A stretch of DNA of 64,000 bases from Haloechinothrix aidingensis (lineage in GTDB: Bacteria > Actinomycetota > Actinomycetes > Mycobacteriales > Pseudonocardiaceae): NCBI RefSeq assembly GCF_013450155.1, contig NZ_JACCKD010000010.1, positions 62,001 through 126,000 of the forward strand, given 5' to 3'. Below the pieces are notes generated by a model. That model did no database searches and was not told the origin of the DNA. It saw nothing but the letters and a program-made list of their open reading frames with translations. Shown here one piece after another: positions 34,620 through 44,217 of this stretch; within the stretch, counting starts at the first letter, position 1; every line of letters begins with the position of its first letter. A program made the translations under genes and the position numbers.

Positions 34620-37304
34620 TCAGCCGCGGTCCAGCGTGATCACCGGGGACGTCCACGTCTCCCAGTGCTCGTCGTTCCACCGGTCACCGAGTGCCTGCAG
34701 CGCCCGGACCTCGATCCGGTAGTCGCCGTCCGGTACCGGCCACGACCAGCCGAACATGCCGCTCACCGTGCCGTCCCACGGGTAGGTGAAGTAGGACGTG
34801 CTCGTCGCGTTCCGCTCCACGTGCTCGAGATCCACGACCTTGTCGGCGACCGGGTACACCGGCATGCCCGTATCGGCGTCGCGCACCACCATCTCGAGCT
34901 TCTCCACCTGATGACGGAAGTGCACGAGCATGTACGGGATGTCGGGCAAGCCGTCCACCGTCTCCATGGAGTACGTCGCACCGTCCGGCTGGTTCTCGAA
35001 CTCGCCACCCTCCACGCACTCGTTCTCGATGAAGACCTCGCACTCGGTGATCCTGGTCAGCCACGGGACGTCGTGCTCGACGACCTCGCCGTCCTCGCCG
35101 ACCTCCTCGAGCGGGGGCATCACCTCGATCGACTGGTACTCGCCCGCGTAGCCGGCGTAGGGCACCCTTGTGGTCTCCTCGCCGTCCTGCCCGTCAGCCG
35201 CGACCACCTCGATATAGCCGCCGTACTGCAGGTTCTCGAGCTCGTCCTCGGGAGGGGTGATGCGCAGCAGCGCGTTGACCGACCGGCCCGGCGGCACGGT
35301 AACGGTGTCCCGCCGGAACGACACCTCCGCGAAGGCGTCGTTGAACGACGGCTCGACCGTGCTGCCGTGCGTGCCCAGCGCGGGGACGTGCTCCAGCTCG
35401 TAGGTCACCGCCTCGCTGCCGTCATTGGTGATGCGCAGCTTCTGCCGCCGCGCACCGGGTTCGCTCTCGCCGAGCGCGAGCTTGCCCGGCGTCACCGTGG
35501 TCGTCGCCTGCACCGCTCCCGGCACGTCGAGCATGCCCGCGCCCTGCCGGTGCACGTTGTCCAGCAGGCCCAGATCCGGGTTGCCCCACCACGGCGCCGG
35601 GTCGGCACTGTTCTGCAGCAGGTCACGCACCTCGGAGGCATCGAGGGACGGCTCGGCCTCGAGAAGCAGCGCGACACCACCGGCCACGTGCGGCGAGGAC
35701 ATCGACGTGCCGCTCACCGTCGCGTACTCCCCGCGGTGCATCGGGTAGGTCGAGCGGATCAGCCCGCCCGGCGCACCGATATCCGGTTTGAGATCCAGGT
35801 CGGGGGACAACCCGTAGGAGCTGAACGAGCTGATCAGCCCGCCGTTCGGGTTGGGGACCTCGGTCTGCTCGTCGCTCCAGGTCAGCGTCACCGGCTCGGC
35901 ACCGTCCAGCAGCTCGCGCAGGTGCGCGCCACCGGTGTCGGGGATACCGACCGCGAACCCGCCACGGTCGGTGATACCGCCGCCTGCGAACATCCCGCTG
36001 ACGTTGTTGGAGATCACCACGCCTTCGGCGCCTGCGTCCATCGCGGCGGCGTACTTCTCGTCGAAGGTGCACGTGCCACGTTCGATCAGCGCGACCTTGC
36101 CCTCGGGGTCGCTGCCGAGCTCATCGTCTTCGGAGTCGACGCACGCGCGCCCCACGTCGGTGAGCTCCGGTGAGGTTCCCTCGGTCGGGGGCTCGGGCGC
36201 GTCGGACATCGGCATGTACGGCACCGGCTCCCCACCGGGGTTGGCATCGAACGTGTTCACCGTGATGCGCGCGTTGTCATAGGAGGCCACGCCGATGACG
36301 TCGGCGCCGAGCCCCGGCGCGCTCGCCGAGTACACGCCGTTGGCACCGCTGTTGCCGATCGAGGAGACCACCACCATGCCCTCGTCGACGAGCTCGTCAG
36401 CGGCCTTCGCCGTGGGGTACTGCGGCCAGGAGAACGCCGAACCGATACTCATGTTCAGCACGTCCATGTCGTCGTCGAGCGCGCGCTCCATCGCGGCGAT
36501 CATCACGTCCGCCGTCGTGCTTCCCGAGCAGCCGAACACCTTGTAGGCGCCGAGCTCGACGTCGGGCGCCACACCGGTAACCTCGCCGTCGGCGCCGACG
36601 ATGCCGGATACGTGCGTGCCGTGCCCGTGGCAGTCCATGGGGTCGGCATCGGGGTCGGGCTCCAGCGTATCCGGGTGTCCGGCGTCGAAGTCGTCGCCGA
36701 CGAAGTCCCATCCGGTGACAACCCGTCCGGTCGGGAACGAGCCGGGTCCACCCAGGTCGGGGTGGGTGTAGTCGATGCCGGTATCCATCACCGCGACCCG
36801 CAGCCCGTCACCGGACAGCCCGAGCTCGGACTGCGCGATGTCGGCGCCGGTCATGCCGAGCGCGGCGGAAAGCTCCGGGTCGGCCTCGGCGGTCTCCGGG
36901 ATCGCCACCCGCTCCACGGGGTAGAGCGCCTTGACACCGGGTACCTCGCGCATCTTGCCGACCTCGCCGGCATCGAGCTCCACCGATAGCCCGTTCCACA
37001 GCGAGTCGAACCGCATCCGCTCGCGGAACCGCACGTCGTGCTCGCGAGCGTTGTCGCGGAACTCCGCTCGCTCGCTGCTCAGCTGCGAACGCGCCGTCCC
37101 GGCCGCACGTGGCGGGCTTTCCAGCTCGACGAACCACAGCCCCTGCGCCTCATGCGTCATGGCGCCGTCCTCGGCAGCGGGCGCCGGGTAGACCGGCGCG
37201 ATCTCCGCACTGTCACTGGCGCCTGCCGGGGCGGCGAGCACGCCGAACACCAGCGCCAGGCCAGTCAGAACCGCGAACCTTCTGCGGTGCGGTGACACCG
37301 TCAC
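34620..37304 (-). CDS. Secreted subtilisin-like serine protease (S8) with PA domain
   Basis: The 894-residue protein has a signal peptide, an I9-type propeptide with LSVELDAGEVGKMREVPGV, and an S8 catalytic domain with Asp174 (VMDTGIDY), His228 (GHGTHVSGIVG) and Ser534 (SGTSMSSPHVAGG). A PA domain is inserted between His and Ser (VALIERGTCTFDEKYAAA). A C-terminal beta-rich region of about 300 residues follows. It is a large extracellular endopeptidase, likely nutritional or maturation-related. The GTG at 37304 follows GGAAGGGACG; an upstream ATG at 37385 is less likely. Confidence 0.92.
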   Translation of the reverse strand: MTVSPHRRRFAVLTGLALVFGVLAAPAGASDSAEIAPVYPAPAAEDGAMTHEAQGLWFVELESPPRAAGTARSQLSSERAEFRDNAREHDVRFRERMRFDSLWNGLSVELDAGEVGKMREVPGVKALYPVERVAIPETAEADPELSAALGMTGADIAQSELGLSGDGLRVAVMDTGIDYTHPDLGGPGSFPTGRVVTGWDFVGDDFDAGHPDTLEPDPDADPMDCHGHGTHVSGIVGADGEVTGVAPDVELGAYKVFGCSGSTTADVMIAAMERALDDDMDVLNMSIGSAFSWPQYPTAKAADELVDEGMVVVSSIGNSGANGVYSASAPGLGADVIGVASYDNARITVNTFDANPGGEPVPYMPMSDAPEPPTEGTSPELTDVGRACVDSEDDELGSDPEGKVALIERGTCTFDEKYAAAMDAGAEGVVISNNVSGMFAGGGITDRGGFAVGIPDTGGAHLRELLDGAEPVTLTWSDEQTEVPNPNGGLISSFSSYGLSPDLDLKPDIGAPGGLIRSTYPMHRGEYATVSGTSMSSPHVAGGVALLLEAEPSLDASEVRDLLQNSADPAPWWGNPDLGLLDNVHRQGAGMLDVPGAVQATTTVTPGKLALGESEPGARRQKLRITNDGSEAVTYELEHVPALGTHGSTVEPSFNDAFAEVSFRRDTVTVPPGRSVNALLRITPPEDELENLQYGGYIEVVAADGQDGEETTRVPYAGYAGEYQSIEVMPPLEEVGEDGEVVEHDVPWLTRITECEVFIENECVEGGEFENQPDGATYSMETVDGLPDIPYMLVHFRHQVEKLEMVVRDADTGMPVYPVADKVVDLEHVERNATSTSYFTYPWDGTVSGMFGWSWPVPDGDYRIEVRALQALGDRWNDEHWETWTSPVITLDRG

Positions 37305-37400
37305 AACATCACGTCCCTTCCACCGGAGTCGCGCGCCGGGACGCGGTTGTCGACACACCTTGTCCCCCAGTAGCGGTTCTCGCACATCCGGGACGTTTCT

Positions 37401-37413
37401 ACACCAGTGGTGT
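37401..37413. promoter_or_regulatory. Short palindrome upstream of the subtilase gene
   Basis: ACACCA-G-TGGTGT is a perfect 13-bp palindrome about 97 bp before the subtilase start. It could be an operator; no regulator is identified. Confidence 0.3.
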
Positions 37414-37513
37414 CATCCGGGTCCTCGGCGCGGGTCGTCCGAGATCTTCGATCAGTCCCGCTGGAATGGCAATACGCCGACCAGCCGAGTTTTCACTCGA
37501 ATGGGGGACGACC

Positions 37514-38410
37514 TTAGGCGTTGGCTTGCTCGGTGAGCTTCGCGCGCAACCGCAGCACCGCGCGCGTGTGCAGCTGGCTCACGCGGGACTCGGTCACGCC
37601 GAGCACACGACCGATCTCGGCGAGGGTCAGGCTCTCGAAGTAGTACAGGCTGACGATGATGCGGTCCCGCTCGGCCAGCTGCGCGATCGCGTCGGCGAGC
37701 TGCTTGCGGTTGTCCCGGTCCACCAGCACCGACACCGGGTCGATCGCGTCGTCGTCCGCGATCGTCTCGGCGATCGGGCCGTCGCCCCTGTGCCCCCCGA
37801 CCAGCCCTTCCAGTGCCACCACGCTGGTCAGCTGCAACTGCCCGTAGAGATCGCGCAACTCGGCGACCGAGATCTCCAGCTCGTGCGCCAGCTCGGCGTC
37901 GGTCGGAGTGCGATGCAGGCGGGCGCCGAGACGTTCGAGCGCGCGCTCCACCGCCCTTGCCCTGCTCCTGACCGCGCGGGGAACCCAGTCCTGCGAGCGC
38001 AGGTCGTCCAGGATCGCGCCGCGGATCCGCTGCATCGCGTATGTCTCGAACTTCAGCCCCTTGTCGGGGTCGAACTTCTCGATGGCGTCGACCAGCCCGA
38101 ATATCCCCGACTGCACGAGATCACCGACATCGACATGAGTGGGCAGCCCGGTGCCTACACGCCCGGCGACGTACTTGACCAGCGGGGCGTAATGCAGCAC
38201 GAGACGCTCGCGCACGCTCTGGCACGGCGCGCGGGCGAACTCGCGCCACAGCGCGTCGATGCCGTCGGGGCCGTGGTGATCGTCCCTCGCCGCCGTGCTC
38301 CGGTCCGGCTCGGTGCCGCTCGCAGGCTCGGAGTAACGGTCCGAGCTCGCGACCGAGCTCACCACACTGCCCCCGGTGTCCCTGTCAGGCTCTGGGGTGC
38401 GTTCGATCAT
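37514..38410 (-). CDS. whiG: RNA polymerase sigma factor WhiG (FliA family)
   Basis: WhiG directs early sporulation or motility transcription in actinomycetes. The 298-residue protein has region 2 ([39 protein letters not shown] split across 90-135), region 3, and region 4 with the helix-turn-helix [19 protein letters not shown] near the C-terminus. A variable N-terminal extension precedes them. The xerC 3' end overlaps its first 26 bases. Its presence suggests aerial-hypha differentiation and excludes Mycobacterium. Confidence 0.94.
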   Translation of the reverse strand: MIERTPEPDRDTGGSVVSSVASSDRYSEPASGTEPDRSTAARDDHHGPDGIDALWREFARAPCQSVRERLVLHYAPLVKYVAGRVGTGLPTHVDVGDLVQSGIFGLVDAIEKFDPDKGLKFETYAMQRIRGAILDDLRSQDWVPRAVRSRARAVERALERLGARLHRTPTDAELAHELEISVAELRDLYGQLQLTSVVALEGLVGGHRGDGPIAETIADDDAIDPVSVLVDRDNRKQLADAIAQLAERDRIIVSLYYFESLTLAEIGRVLGVTESRVSQLHTRAVLRLRAKLTEQANA

Positions 38411-39425
38411 GGATCGCCTTCAACCGCTCGACTGTGACATGAGTGTAGAGCTGTGTGGTCGCTAGCGTAGCGTGACCGAGTAACTCCTGAACGCTACGAA
38501 GGTCGGCACCGCCTTCGAGCAGGTGGGTCGCGGCGGTGTGACGCAGGCCGTGCGGTCCCATGTCCACGGCTCCCTCCACCGGCCCGACGGCCTCGTGCAC
38601 GACGCGGCGTGCCGCGCGCGGGTTGAGCCTGCCGCCCCGCGCGCCGAGGAACAACGCCTGTTGCCGATCACCCTCACCCGAGGGCACCAGCTCCGGGCGC
38701 CCCCTGGACAGCCACGCGCGCAGGGCATCCGCCGCCGGCCGGCCGAACGGCACCATGCGTTCCTTGCGCCCCTTGCCGAACACCCGGACCAGCTGGTCGG
38801 TCGGGTTCACGTCACCGAGGTCGATGGCGCACAGCTCGGAGACCCGCACCCCGGTCGCGTAGAGCAGCTCGACCACGGCGCGGTCGCGCAGCGTCAGCGC
38901 GTCGGCCCCCTCGTCGGTAGCCGCGTCGCCGTGCCCACCGGCGTCGCCGCCAGGCGAGTCGCCTGCCCGCATGGCCGCGCTCGCCTGCGCCGGACTGAGC
39001 ACCCCCGGAAGCGTGCGGTGCACCTGGGGGGACGCCAACCGCAGTCCCGGGTCGGTGGGGAGGTAGCCGCTGCGATACGCCCACGCGGTGAACGTGCGCG
39101 CCGCGGCGGCACGCCTGGCCAGGGTCGTCCGACCGGCCCCTGCCGCATGCTGCGACGCGAGCCAACCGCGCAGCTCGGCGATATCGAGACCGACCAGATC
39201 GGCGTCCTCGGCGGGGCCACCCTCGGGTGGAGCGGACTGATCGACGCCGTGCAGGTGCGCGATCAGCGAGATCACGTCCCCAGTGTAGGCCCGCACGGTG
39301 TGCTCGGACAGCCCGCGCTCACCGCGTAGATGGCGTTCGAAGCCGTCCACGACTCGCGCGCACGTACCCGGCAACACCGCGCGGAGCCCGCGCGTGGACA
39401 CCCGGTCGGACGAAGAGGATCGCAT
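38385..39425 (-). CDS. xerC: Tyrosine recombinase XerC
   Basis: XerC resolves chromosome dimers with XerD at dif. The 346-residue protein has an N-terminal SAM-like core-binding domain and a C-terminal catalytic domain with Arg in [12 protein letters not shown], His-x2-Arg in [12 protein letters not shown], then [14 protein letters not shown] carrying the final His and nucleophilic Tyr. The C-terminus overlaps whiG. The first 20 residues are uncertain because other starts exist. Confidence 0.93.
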   Translation of the reverse strand: MRSSSSDRVSTRGLRAVLPGTCARVVDGFERHLRGERGLSEHTVRAYTGDVISLIAHLHGVDQSAPPEGGPAEDADLVGLDIAELRGWLASQHAAGAGRTTLARRAAAARTFTAWAYRSGYLPTDPGLRLASPQVHRTLPGVLSPAQASAAMRAGDSPGGDAGGHGDAATDEGADALTLRDRAVVELLYATGVRVSELCAIDLGDVNPTDQLVRVFGKGRKERMVPFGRPAADALRAWLSRGRPELVPSGEGDRQQALFLGARGGRLNPRAARRVVHEAVGPVEGAVDMGPHGLRHTAATHLLEGGADLRSVQELLGHATLATTQLYTHVTVERLKAIHDRTHPRA

Positions 39426-39718
39426 GATGGCAAACGCTGCGCGAGCGAGAGCCGCGGGTCAAGGATCGCCACACCGTCACAACCGACTCGCGCCCGGGAG
39501 CCGCAGCTGATCGGCCCCTCCGGCACGCATGCGGACATATCACCCAGTTGGATTACGATGGGCTGCCGTCCGCCCCGGAGGGCCGTGCACGAGTGGCCGG
39601 GCGAGGGTCTGCCGGCGGGAGGCTCGCGACCGGCGGCTGCCGGTGACCGGCAACACCGGCGACCCACGCGTCGGGAACATCCCGACAGAAGAACAGGTCT
39701 CAGGTGAGGAGTTCCCGT

Positions 39719-40474
39719 ATGGCACCCGACTGGTCGCAACATCCCAGCGCCGATCTCGCGATCCCCGAGCAGCCACGGTCCGGGCGGACGAGCGGCCGGC
39801 GACGCGGACCGTGGGTCGCGGTGATCGCCCTCGCCTGCTGCCTGCTACTGATCGGGTTTCTCACTCTCCGTGCCGGCACCGAACCGGAGCGCCTCGCGGG
39901 TGAGGCGGTCCCCGCGACGACCGTGCCGACCTCCGCTGCCGAGACGGACCCGCCCGCCTCCCCCGGCGACACCGACGAGCGCCCGGAAGAGCGCCTGGAC
40001 GAGCCCGGTGAGCTGCTGTCGGACACCGTGGTGGCCAGCGACGGCTTGAGCCAGGTCCGGGTTCCCGGGTACTGGGCCGAGGTGCCGGACGAGTTGCGGG
40101 ACGTGGAGGCGGTGATCGCCATGGGCGAGCCACTCGCCAGGGCCTCGGTGGAGGTGTTCACCTACCCGAAGGAGGACTACACCAGCTTCGACGACTACGT
40201 GTCGCTGACCGAGGACTGGTTGCGCAGCGACGAGTTCGGCGAGTCCACGATCGACGACGTCAGCGAGGTGACCGCCGACGGCAGGCCCGCCATGCGTTTC
40301 GAGGTCACCGCCAGCAGCGGAGGGGTCAACCAGGTCATGTGGTGGGTCCTCGTGCACGGCCAGCACGCCTACTACGACGTCGTCGGCTGGACGGTCCCCT
40401 CGGAGCGTGACCAGACCGAACCGGTGATCGCCGAGGTCATGGCATCCTTCGAGGAGATCGAGGACGAGATCTAG
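39719..40474 (+). CDS. Membrane-anchored protein of unknown function
   Basis: The 251-residue protein has a short cytosolic basic head, one membrane span (WVAVIALACCLLLIGFLTL, about 32-50), a Thr/Pro/Glu-rich linker and an outer domain of about 150 residues with VRVPGYWAEVP, YPKEDYTSFDDYVSLTEDW and VHGQHAYYDVVGW. The outer part resembles DcrB/LpqN-type folds seen in actinobacterial envelope proteins, by pattern only. I chose the ATG at 39719, which follows GGTGAGGAG, over a GTG at 39704. It is convergent with dprA. Confidence 0.75.
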   Translation: MAPDWSQHPSADLAIPEQPRSGRTSGRRRGPWVAVIALACCLLLIGFLTLRAGTEPERLAGEAVPATTVPTSAAETDPPASPGDTDERPEERLDEPGELLSDTVVASDGLSQVRVPGYWAEVPDELRDVEAVIAMGEPLARASVEVFTYPKEDYTSFDDYVSLTEDWLRSDEFGESTIDDVSEVTADGRPAMRFEVTASSGGVNQVMWWVLVHGQHAYYDVVGWTVPSERDQTEPVIAEVMASFEEIEDEI

Positions 40475-40485
40475 CGCTGCGGCTC

Positions 40486-41634
40486 TCAGCGCACGGACCG
40501 GCCGCGCAGCCACCCGTCCTCGCGCCGCAGGCTGAGCCCGTCCAGCTCCAGCTCGCAGAGCACCGCACGCGCCGTGCCGACCGGGAGCCCGGCCTCCGTA
40601 GCGAGCTGCTCGGCCGAGCGGCCGCTGCGGGCGTCCAGCGCGTCGTAGATCCGCACGGCCGTACGGGACAAGCCGTCGAGCTCGCGCCCCTGTTCGGCAG
40701 GGCGCTGCTCGGGGTCCACCCCTGACCCGCCGACCTCCTCGGCCACCTCGGCAGCCGAGGCGACAAGCGTGGCCCCTGCGGAACGGACCAGCTCGTGACA
40801 GCCGCGCGACATGCGCGACGTGACCGGCCCCGGTACGGCCATCACGGACTTGCCGAGCGATGTGGCCGTGCTCGCGGTGTTGCGGGCGCCGCTGCGCAGG
40901 TCGGCCTCCACCACGACGGTTCCTGCGCTCAGCGCGGCGAGCAGCCGGTTGCGCACCAGGAAGCGGTGACGCGCGGGACGGGTCCCCGGCGGGTACTCGC
41001 TGAGCACGAGACCACGCTCGGCGATCCGGCGCAGCATCGCCTCGTGACCGGCCGGGTAGCCGGCATCGACCCCGCACCCCAGCACCGCGACCGTGCCGCC
41101 CGTGCTCGCCAGTGCGCCGCGATGGGCGGCGGCGTCGACGCCGTACGCGGCGCCGGAGACGATCGTGACACCCTGCGCGGCGAGCGTGTACGCCCACTCC
41201 GCTGCGGTGTGCTCGCCGTACCCGGTGGCGGCCCGCGCACCCACGATCGTGACCGACTGCCGGACGGTGCGCTCCAGCGGGGACTGCCCGCACGCCCACA
41301 GGGCGAGCGGGCTGAGCATCCCCGCGACACCGCGGCCCGCGGCTACCTCGAGGCTCAGTAACGGCCACGCCGGCCACTCCTCGTCCTCCGGGACGATCAG
41401 CCGCATGCCCGCTTGCCGCGCCCGGTCCAGCTCGGCCGGGCTCACGGTCCGGTGCGCGCGTGCCCTGGTCAGCTCGGCGACCTCGCGAGGGACGTCGCCC
41501 CGGTGCACACGCTCCGCGGCGGCGACGGCTCCCTGCTCGGTCACGAGGCGTGTCAGTGCAGGCGCGGGAGGCTCGGCGACCCCGAGAAGGTATGCGCGCG
41601 CGGCCCGCACCCGTTCATCGGCCGCGACGTCCAT
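40486..41634 (-). CDS. dprA: DNA-processing protein DprA
   Basis: DprA loads RecA on incoming single-stranded DNA during transformation; in actinobacteria its role is unclear. The 382-residue protein has the Rossmann core VTIVGARAATGYGEHTA, SGAAYGVDAAAHRGAL and VLGCGVDAGYPAGHEAM, and a C-terminal winged helix (DGLSRTAVRIYDAL onward). The ATG overlaps the yifB stop (TGATG). The frame continues far upstream as a shadow of yifB and should not be included. Confidence 0.93.
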   Translation of the reverse strand: MDVAADERVRAARAYLLGVAEPPAPALTRLVTEQGAVAAAERVHRGDVPREVAELTRARAHRTVSPAELDRARQAGMRLIVPEDEEWPAWPLLSLEVAAGRGVAGMLSPLALWACGQSPLERTVRQSVTIVGARAATGYGEHTAAEWAYTLAAQGVTIVSGAAYGVDAAAHRGALASTGGTVAVLGCGVDAGYPAGHEAMLRRIAERGLVLSEYPPGTRPARHRFLVRNRLLAALSAGTVVVEADLRSGARNTASTATSLGKSVMAVPGPVTSRMSRGCHELVRSAGATLVASAAEVAEEVGGSGVDPEQRPAEQGRELDGLSRTAVRIYDALDARSGRSAEQLATEAGLPVGTARAVLCELELDGLSLRREDGWLRGRSVR

Positions 41635-43145
41635 CACACCGCCCTCCTGTCCCGGAACTCCAGTGCCGCGGCGACGTCCTCGGGTTCGGGGCGATCCCGC
41701 GCGGCCAGGTCGGCGAGCGTCCATGCCAGCCGCAGGCACCGGTCGGCTCCCCGCGCCGTCACCGCGCTGCGCTCCAGTGCGCGGTCGAGCACCGCGGTCA
41801 CCGTCGCCGGTAGCGCGAACTCCTGCCGCAGCGCCGGTCCGGGTACCTCGGCATTGGTCCGCCAGCCGTGCTCCGACCAGCGCCGTAACGCCCGGTCGCG
41901 CGCCCGTAGCACGCGCCCGCGCACCACATCGGTACTGTCCACGGTCGGCCCCGAGTGCGCATCCATCGCCGTGACCGGCCGCATACGGACCTGGATATCC
42001 ACCCGGTCGAGCAGCGGCCCGGAGAGCTTGCCGAGGTAGCTCCTGCGCACCGCGGGCGAGCACGAGCATTCCGACTCGCGTGCAGGGGCGCACGGGCACG
42101 GGTTCGTCGCCAGCACGAGCTGGAAGCGGGCCGGGTAGGTCACCGCGCCGCGTGAGCGGGCCAACCGCACCTCCCCCTCCTCCAGCGCGGTACGCAACGA
42201 CTCGAGACGCTCCGCCCCGTACTCGCAAGCCTCGTCGAGCAGCAGCACCCCTCGGTGTGCCCTGCTGATGGCCCCCGGCGCCGCGATGCCGCTGCCTCCG
42301 CCGATCAGCGCGGCCACCGAGGTCGAGTGATGCGGCGCCACCAGGGGCGGCACCCGGATCAGCGGGGCTCCGGGCGGTAGCGAGCCGTCGACCGAGCGCA
42401 CCGCGGTGGCCTCGAGCGCCTCGTCGTCGTCCAGCAGCGGCAGCAGCCCGGGCAAGCGGTGGGCGAGCATGCTCTTGCCGACGCCGGGCGGGCCGATCAG
42501 CAGCAGGTGATGCCCGCCGGCCGCGGCGACCTCCAGCGCGTGACGAGCCTCGGGCTGGCCGACCACGTCGGCGAGGTCCCCCGCAGCGTCGGGGACCTGC
42601 GCGGCGGCCTCGGGCGCCGTGTGAAGCTCGCGGTCCGCGCGCAGCCAGTCGAGCACCTCGGACAGCTCGGCGGCCCCGTACACCTCCATTCCGGGGACGA
42701 GCCCGCCTTCGGCGAGCGACTCCGCAGGCACGACGGCGCGGGTCATCCCGGCTTCCCGCGCCGCGAGCAGGCTCGGCAGGACCCCGCGCACATGCCGGAT
42801 CCGCCCGTCGAGGGCCAGCTCGCCGAGCAGCGTGGTCCCGGACAGCCCGGAATCGGGCGCCACACCCGCGGCCACCAGCGTGGCGATGGCGATCGCCAGG
42901 TCGTAGGCCGATCCGACCTTCGGCAGGTTGGCCGGGGACAGGCCGAGGATGACCTGCTTGTCGGGCCAGCTGTTTCCGGAGTTGCGTACCGCGGCACGCA
43001 CGCGGTCCTTCGCCTCGCGCAAGCCCGGGTCCGGTAGGCCGAGCAGCTTCGTCCCCGGCAGGCCCGCGCCGATGTCCGCCTCGATCTCCACGACCGTGCC
43101 GCGCAAGCCGAGCAGCGCGATGGACCAGGCGCGACCGAGGGCCAT
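41634..43145 (-). CDS. ComM/YifB-type Mg-chelatase-like AAA+ ATPase
   Basis: The 503-residue protein has an N-terminal Lon-like domain (LPGTKLLGLPDPGLREAKDR), a Walker A GPPGVGKSMLAHRLPGLLP, Walker B GVLLLDEACE and a NPCPC sensor motif. ComM in Proteobacteria is a branch-migration helicase for integrating transforming DNA. It lies between yraN and dprA with overlapping or adjoining ends, the conserved competence-like order, with no other competence genes in view. Confidence 0.92.
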   Translation of the reverse strand: MALGRAWSIALLGLRGTVVEIEADIGAGLPGTKLLGLPDPGLREAKDRVRAAVRNSGNSWPDKQVILGLSPANLPKVGSAYDLAIAIATLVAAGVAPDSGLSGTTLLGELALDGRIRHVRGVLPSLLAAREAGMTRAVVPAESLAEGGLVPGMEVYGAAELSEVLDWLRADRELHTAPEAAAQVPDAAGDLADVVGQPEARHALEVAAAGGHHLLLIGPPGVGKSMLAHRLPGLLPLLDDDEALEATAVRSVDGSLPPGAPLIRVPPLVAPHHSTSVAALIGGGSGIAAPGAISRAHRGVLLLDEACEYGAERLESLRTALEEGEVRLARSRGAVTYPARFQLVLATNPCPCAPARESECSCSPAVRRSYLGKLSGPLLDRVDIQVRMRPVTAMDAHSGPTVDSTDVVRGRVLRARDRALRRWSEHGWRTNAEVPGPALRQEFALPATVTAVLDRALERSAVTARGADRCLRLAWTLADLAARDRPEPEDVAAALEFRDRRAV

Positions 43146-43502
43146 CTAGAACGCCCCCTCGATGTGCCGGATCGCCGGGCCGTCGCCCGCACGCCAGACG
43201 ATCGCGAGGACATCGAACCGGACCGGCACCCACGGCACGCAGTAGATCGACAGCCAGCGGTACGCCAGCCTGCGGATACGTGCGACCTTCGCGGCGCTCA
43301 CCGCCTCGGCCGGCTGGCCGTACCCGGTCCCCGACCGTGTCTTGACCTCGCAGACGATCAGGCTCTCGCCATCCGTCGCGATGATGTCCAGCTCGCCGTC
43401 ACGGCACCGCCAGTTGCGTTCGAGCACGACGACGCCGCACGCCTCCAGGTACTGCTGGGCCAGCTCCTCACCGTCACGTCCCAGCCTGTTCCGGCCGCCC
43501 AC
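43146..43502 (-). CDS. YraN/UPF0102 putative nuclease-fold protein
   Basis: The protein has the endonuclease-like motif GRDGEELAQQYL, RNWRCRDGELDIIATDG and VCEVKTRSG (Asp/Glu-x-Lys catalytic pattern). The family function is unsettled. The GTG at 43502 gives the usual 118 residues; the frame also opens at a TTG at 43622, adding 40 residues without recognisable sequence. The stop abuts the yifB ATG. Confidence 0.85.
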   Translation of the reverse strand: MGGRNRLGRDGEELAQQYLEACGVVVLERNWRCRDGELDIIATDGESLIVCEVKTRSGTGYGQPAEAVSAAKVARIRRLAYRWLSIYCVPWVPVRFDVLAIVWRAGDGPAIRHIEGAF

Positions 43503-43595
43503 CGTTGCCGCCCCCTCGAGTCCCGCACGACCAGTTACGTCCGGGACGACACTGCCGTGCGCCTCGGGTGGGGCACCAGTACGTCCGGTGGTGGC

Positions 43596-43622
43596 TGTGG
43601 ACAACCCCCCACCGGTGGACAA
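43596..43622. promoter_or_regulatory. Two DnaA-box-like 9-mers
   Basis: TGTGGACAA (43596-43604) is the exact complement of TTGTCCACA, the actinobacterial DnaA box; GGTGGACAA (43614-43622) differs at one base. They are in the same orientation, 18 bp apart, upstream of yraN. They may titrate DnaA or regulate; no origin genes are nearby. Confidence 0.45.
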
Positions 43623-43636
43623 CTCGATACGGAACG

Positions 43637-43683
43637 CTGGATGACGCCGTCAGCCCGTCTCGTGGACCGAAAGCGTCATTCAG
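43637..43683. repeat. Dispersed hairpin repeat, copy 3 (degenerate)
   Basis: The right arm GAAAGCGTCATTCAG and the loop CCCGTCTCGTGGACC match copy 1, but the left arm has three changes. It overlaps the stop codon of the DUF2469 gene (TGA at 43682-43680). Confidence 0.7.
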
Positions 43684-44003
43684 CCCGCGAAGGGGCCGTC
43701 GTCAGGCAGCTTGAGGTCGGGCTTGTCCAGCTCCTCGACGTTGACGTCCTTGAACGTGATGACCCGAACGTTCTTGACGAACCGTGCCGGCCGGTACATG
43801 TCCCATACCCACGCGTCGGACATCGCCACTTCGAAGTACACCTCGCCGCCCGCGTCACGCACCTGGACATCCACTGCGTTGGCCAGGTAGAAGCGCCGCT
43901 CGGTCTCCACGACGTAAGCGAACTGGCCGACGATGTCGCGGTACTCGCGGTACAGCGACAGCTCCATCTCCGTCTCGTACTTCTCGAGGTCTTCCGCGCT
44001 CAT
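43680..44003 (-). CDS. DUF2469 family protein
   Basis: The 107-residue protein has the highly conserved actinobacterial sequence MSAEDLEKYETEMELSLYRE, YVVETERRFYLAN and RPARFVKNVRVITF. It corresponds to Rv2901c beside rnhB and lepB. The function is unknown. The ATG at 44003 follows GGAGGGACG; a longer frame has no support. A promoter candidate lies at 44087-44114. Confidence 0.9.
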   Translation of the reverse strand: MSAEDLEKYETEMELSLYREYRDIVGQFAYVVETERRFYLANAVDVQVRDAGGEVYFEVAMSDAWVWDMYRPARFVKNVRVITFKDVNVEELDKPDLKLPDDGPFAG

Positions 44004-44086
44004 CCGGGTGGCGTCCCTCCTCGGCTGTCCAGCTGCGTCACGCCCGTCCGCGCAGTTCGCGTCACCGCTCACCGGCGAATGCTCGT

Positions 44087-44114
44087 AGGATACTCGTGAC
44101 CGCCGCGTCACCAA
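44087..44114 (-). promoter_or_regulatory. Promoter candidate for the DUF2469 gene
   Basis: On the minus strand, TTGGTG (44114-44109) and TATCCT (44092-44087) are spaced by 16 bases, 84 bp before the DUF2469 ATG. GTGAC and GTCAC form a small inverted repeat inside the spacer. Confidence 0.3.
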
Positions 44115-44217
44115 TACTCATGTCCATTCTTCACCACACCGCCACCACTCGAACAGGGCGAGGGGCGCGCGCCGGCAGGTCTCCCACCACGCGGGCGACG
44201 GACCGCGACAGTGTCCG

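Noticed and set aside
40486-43233. A 915-residue dprA with a very long N-terminus
   Set aside because: The upstream part is yifB read in another frame; dprA starts at 41634 by homology and by the TGATG overlap.
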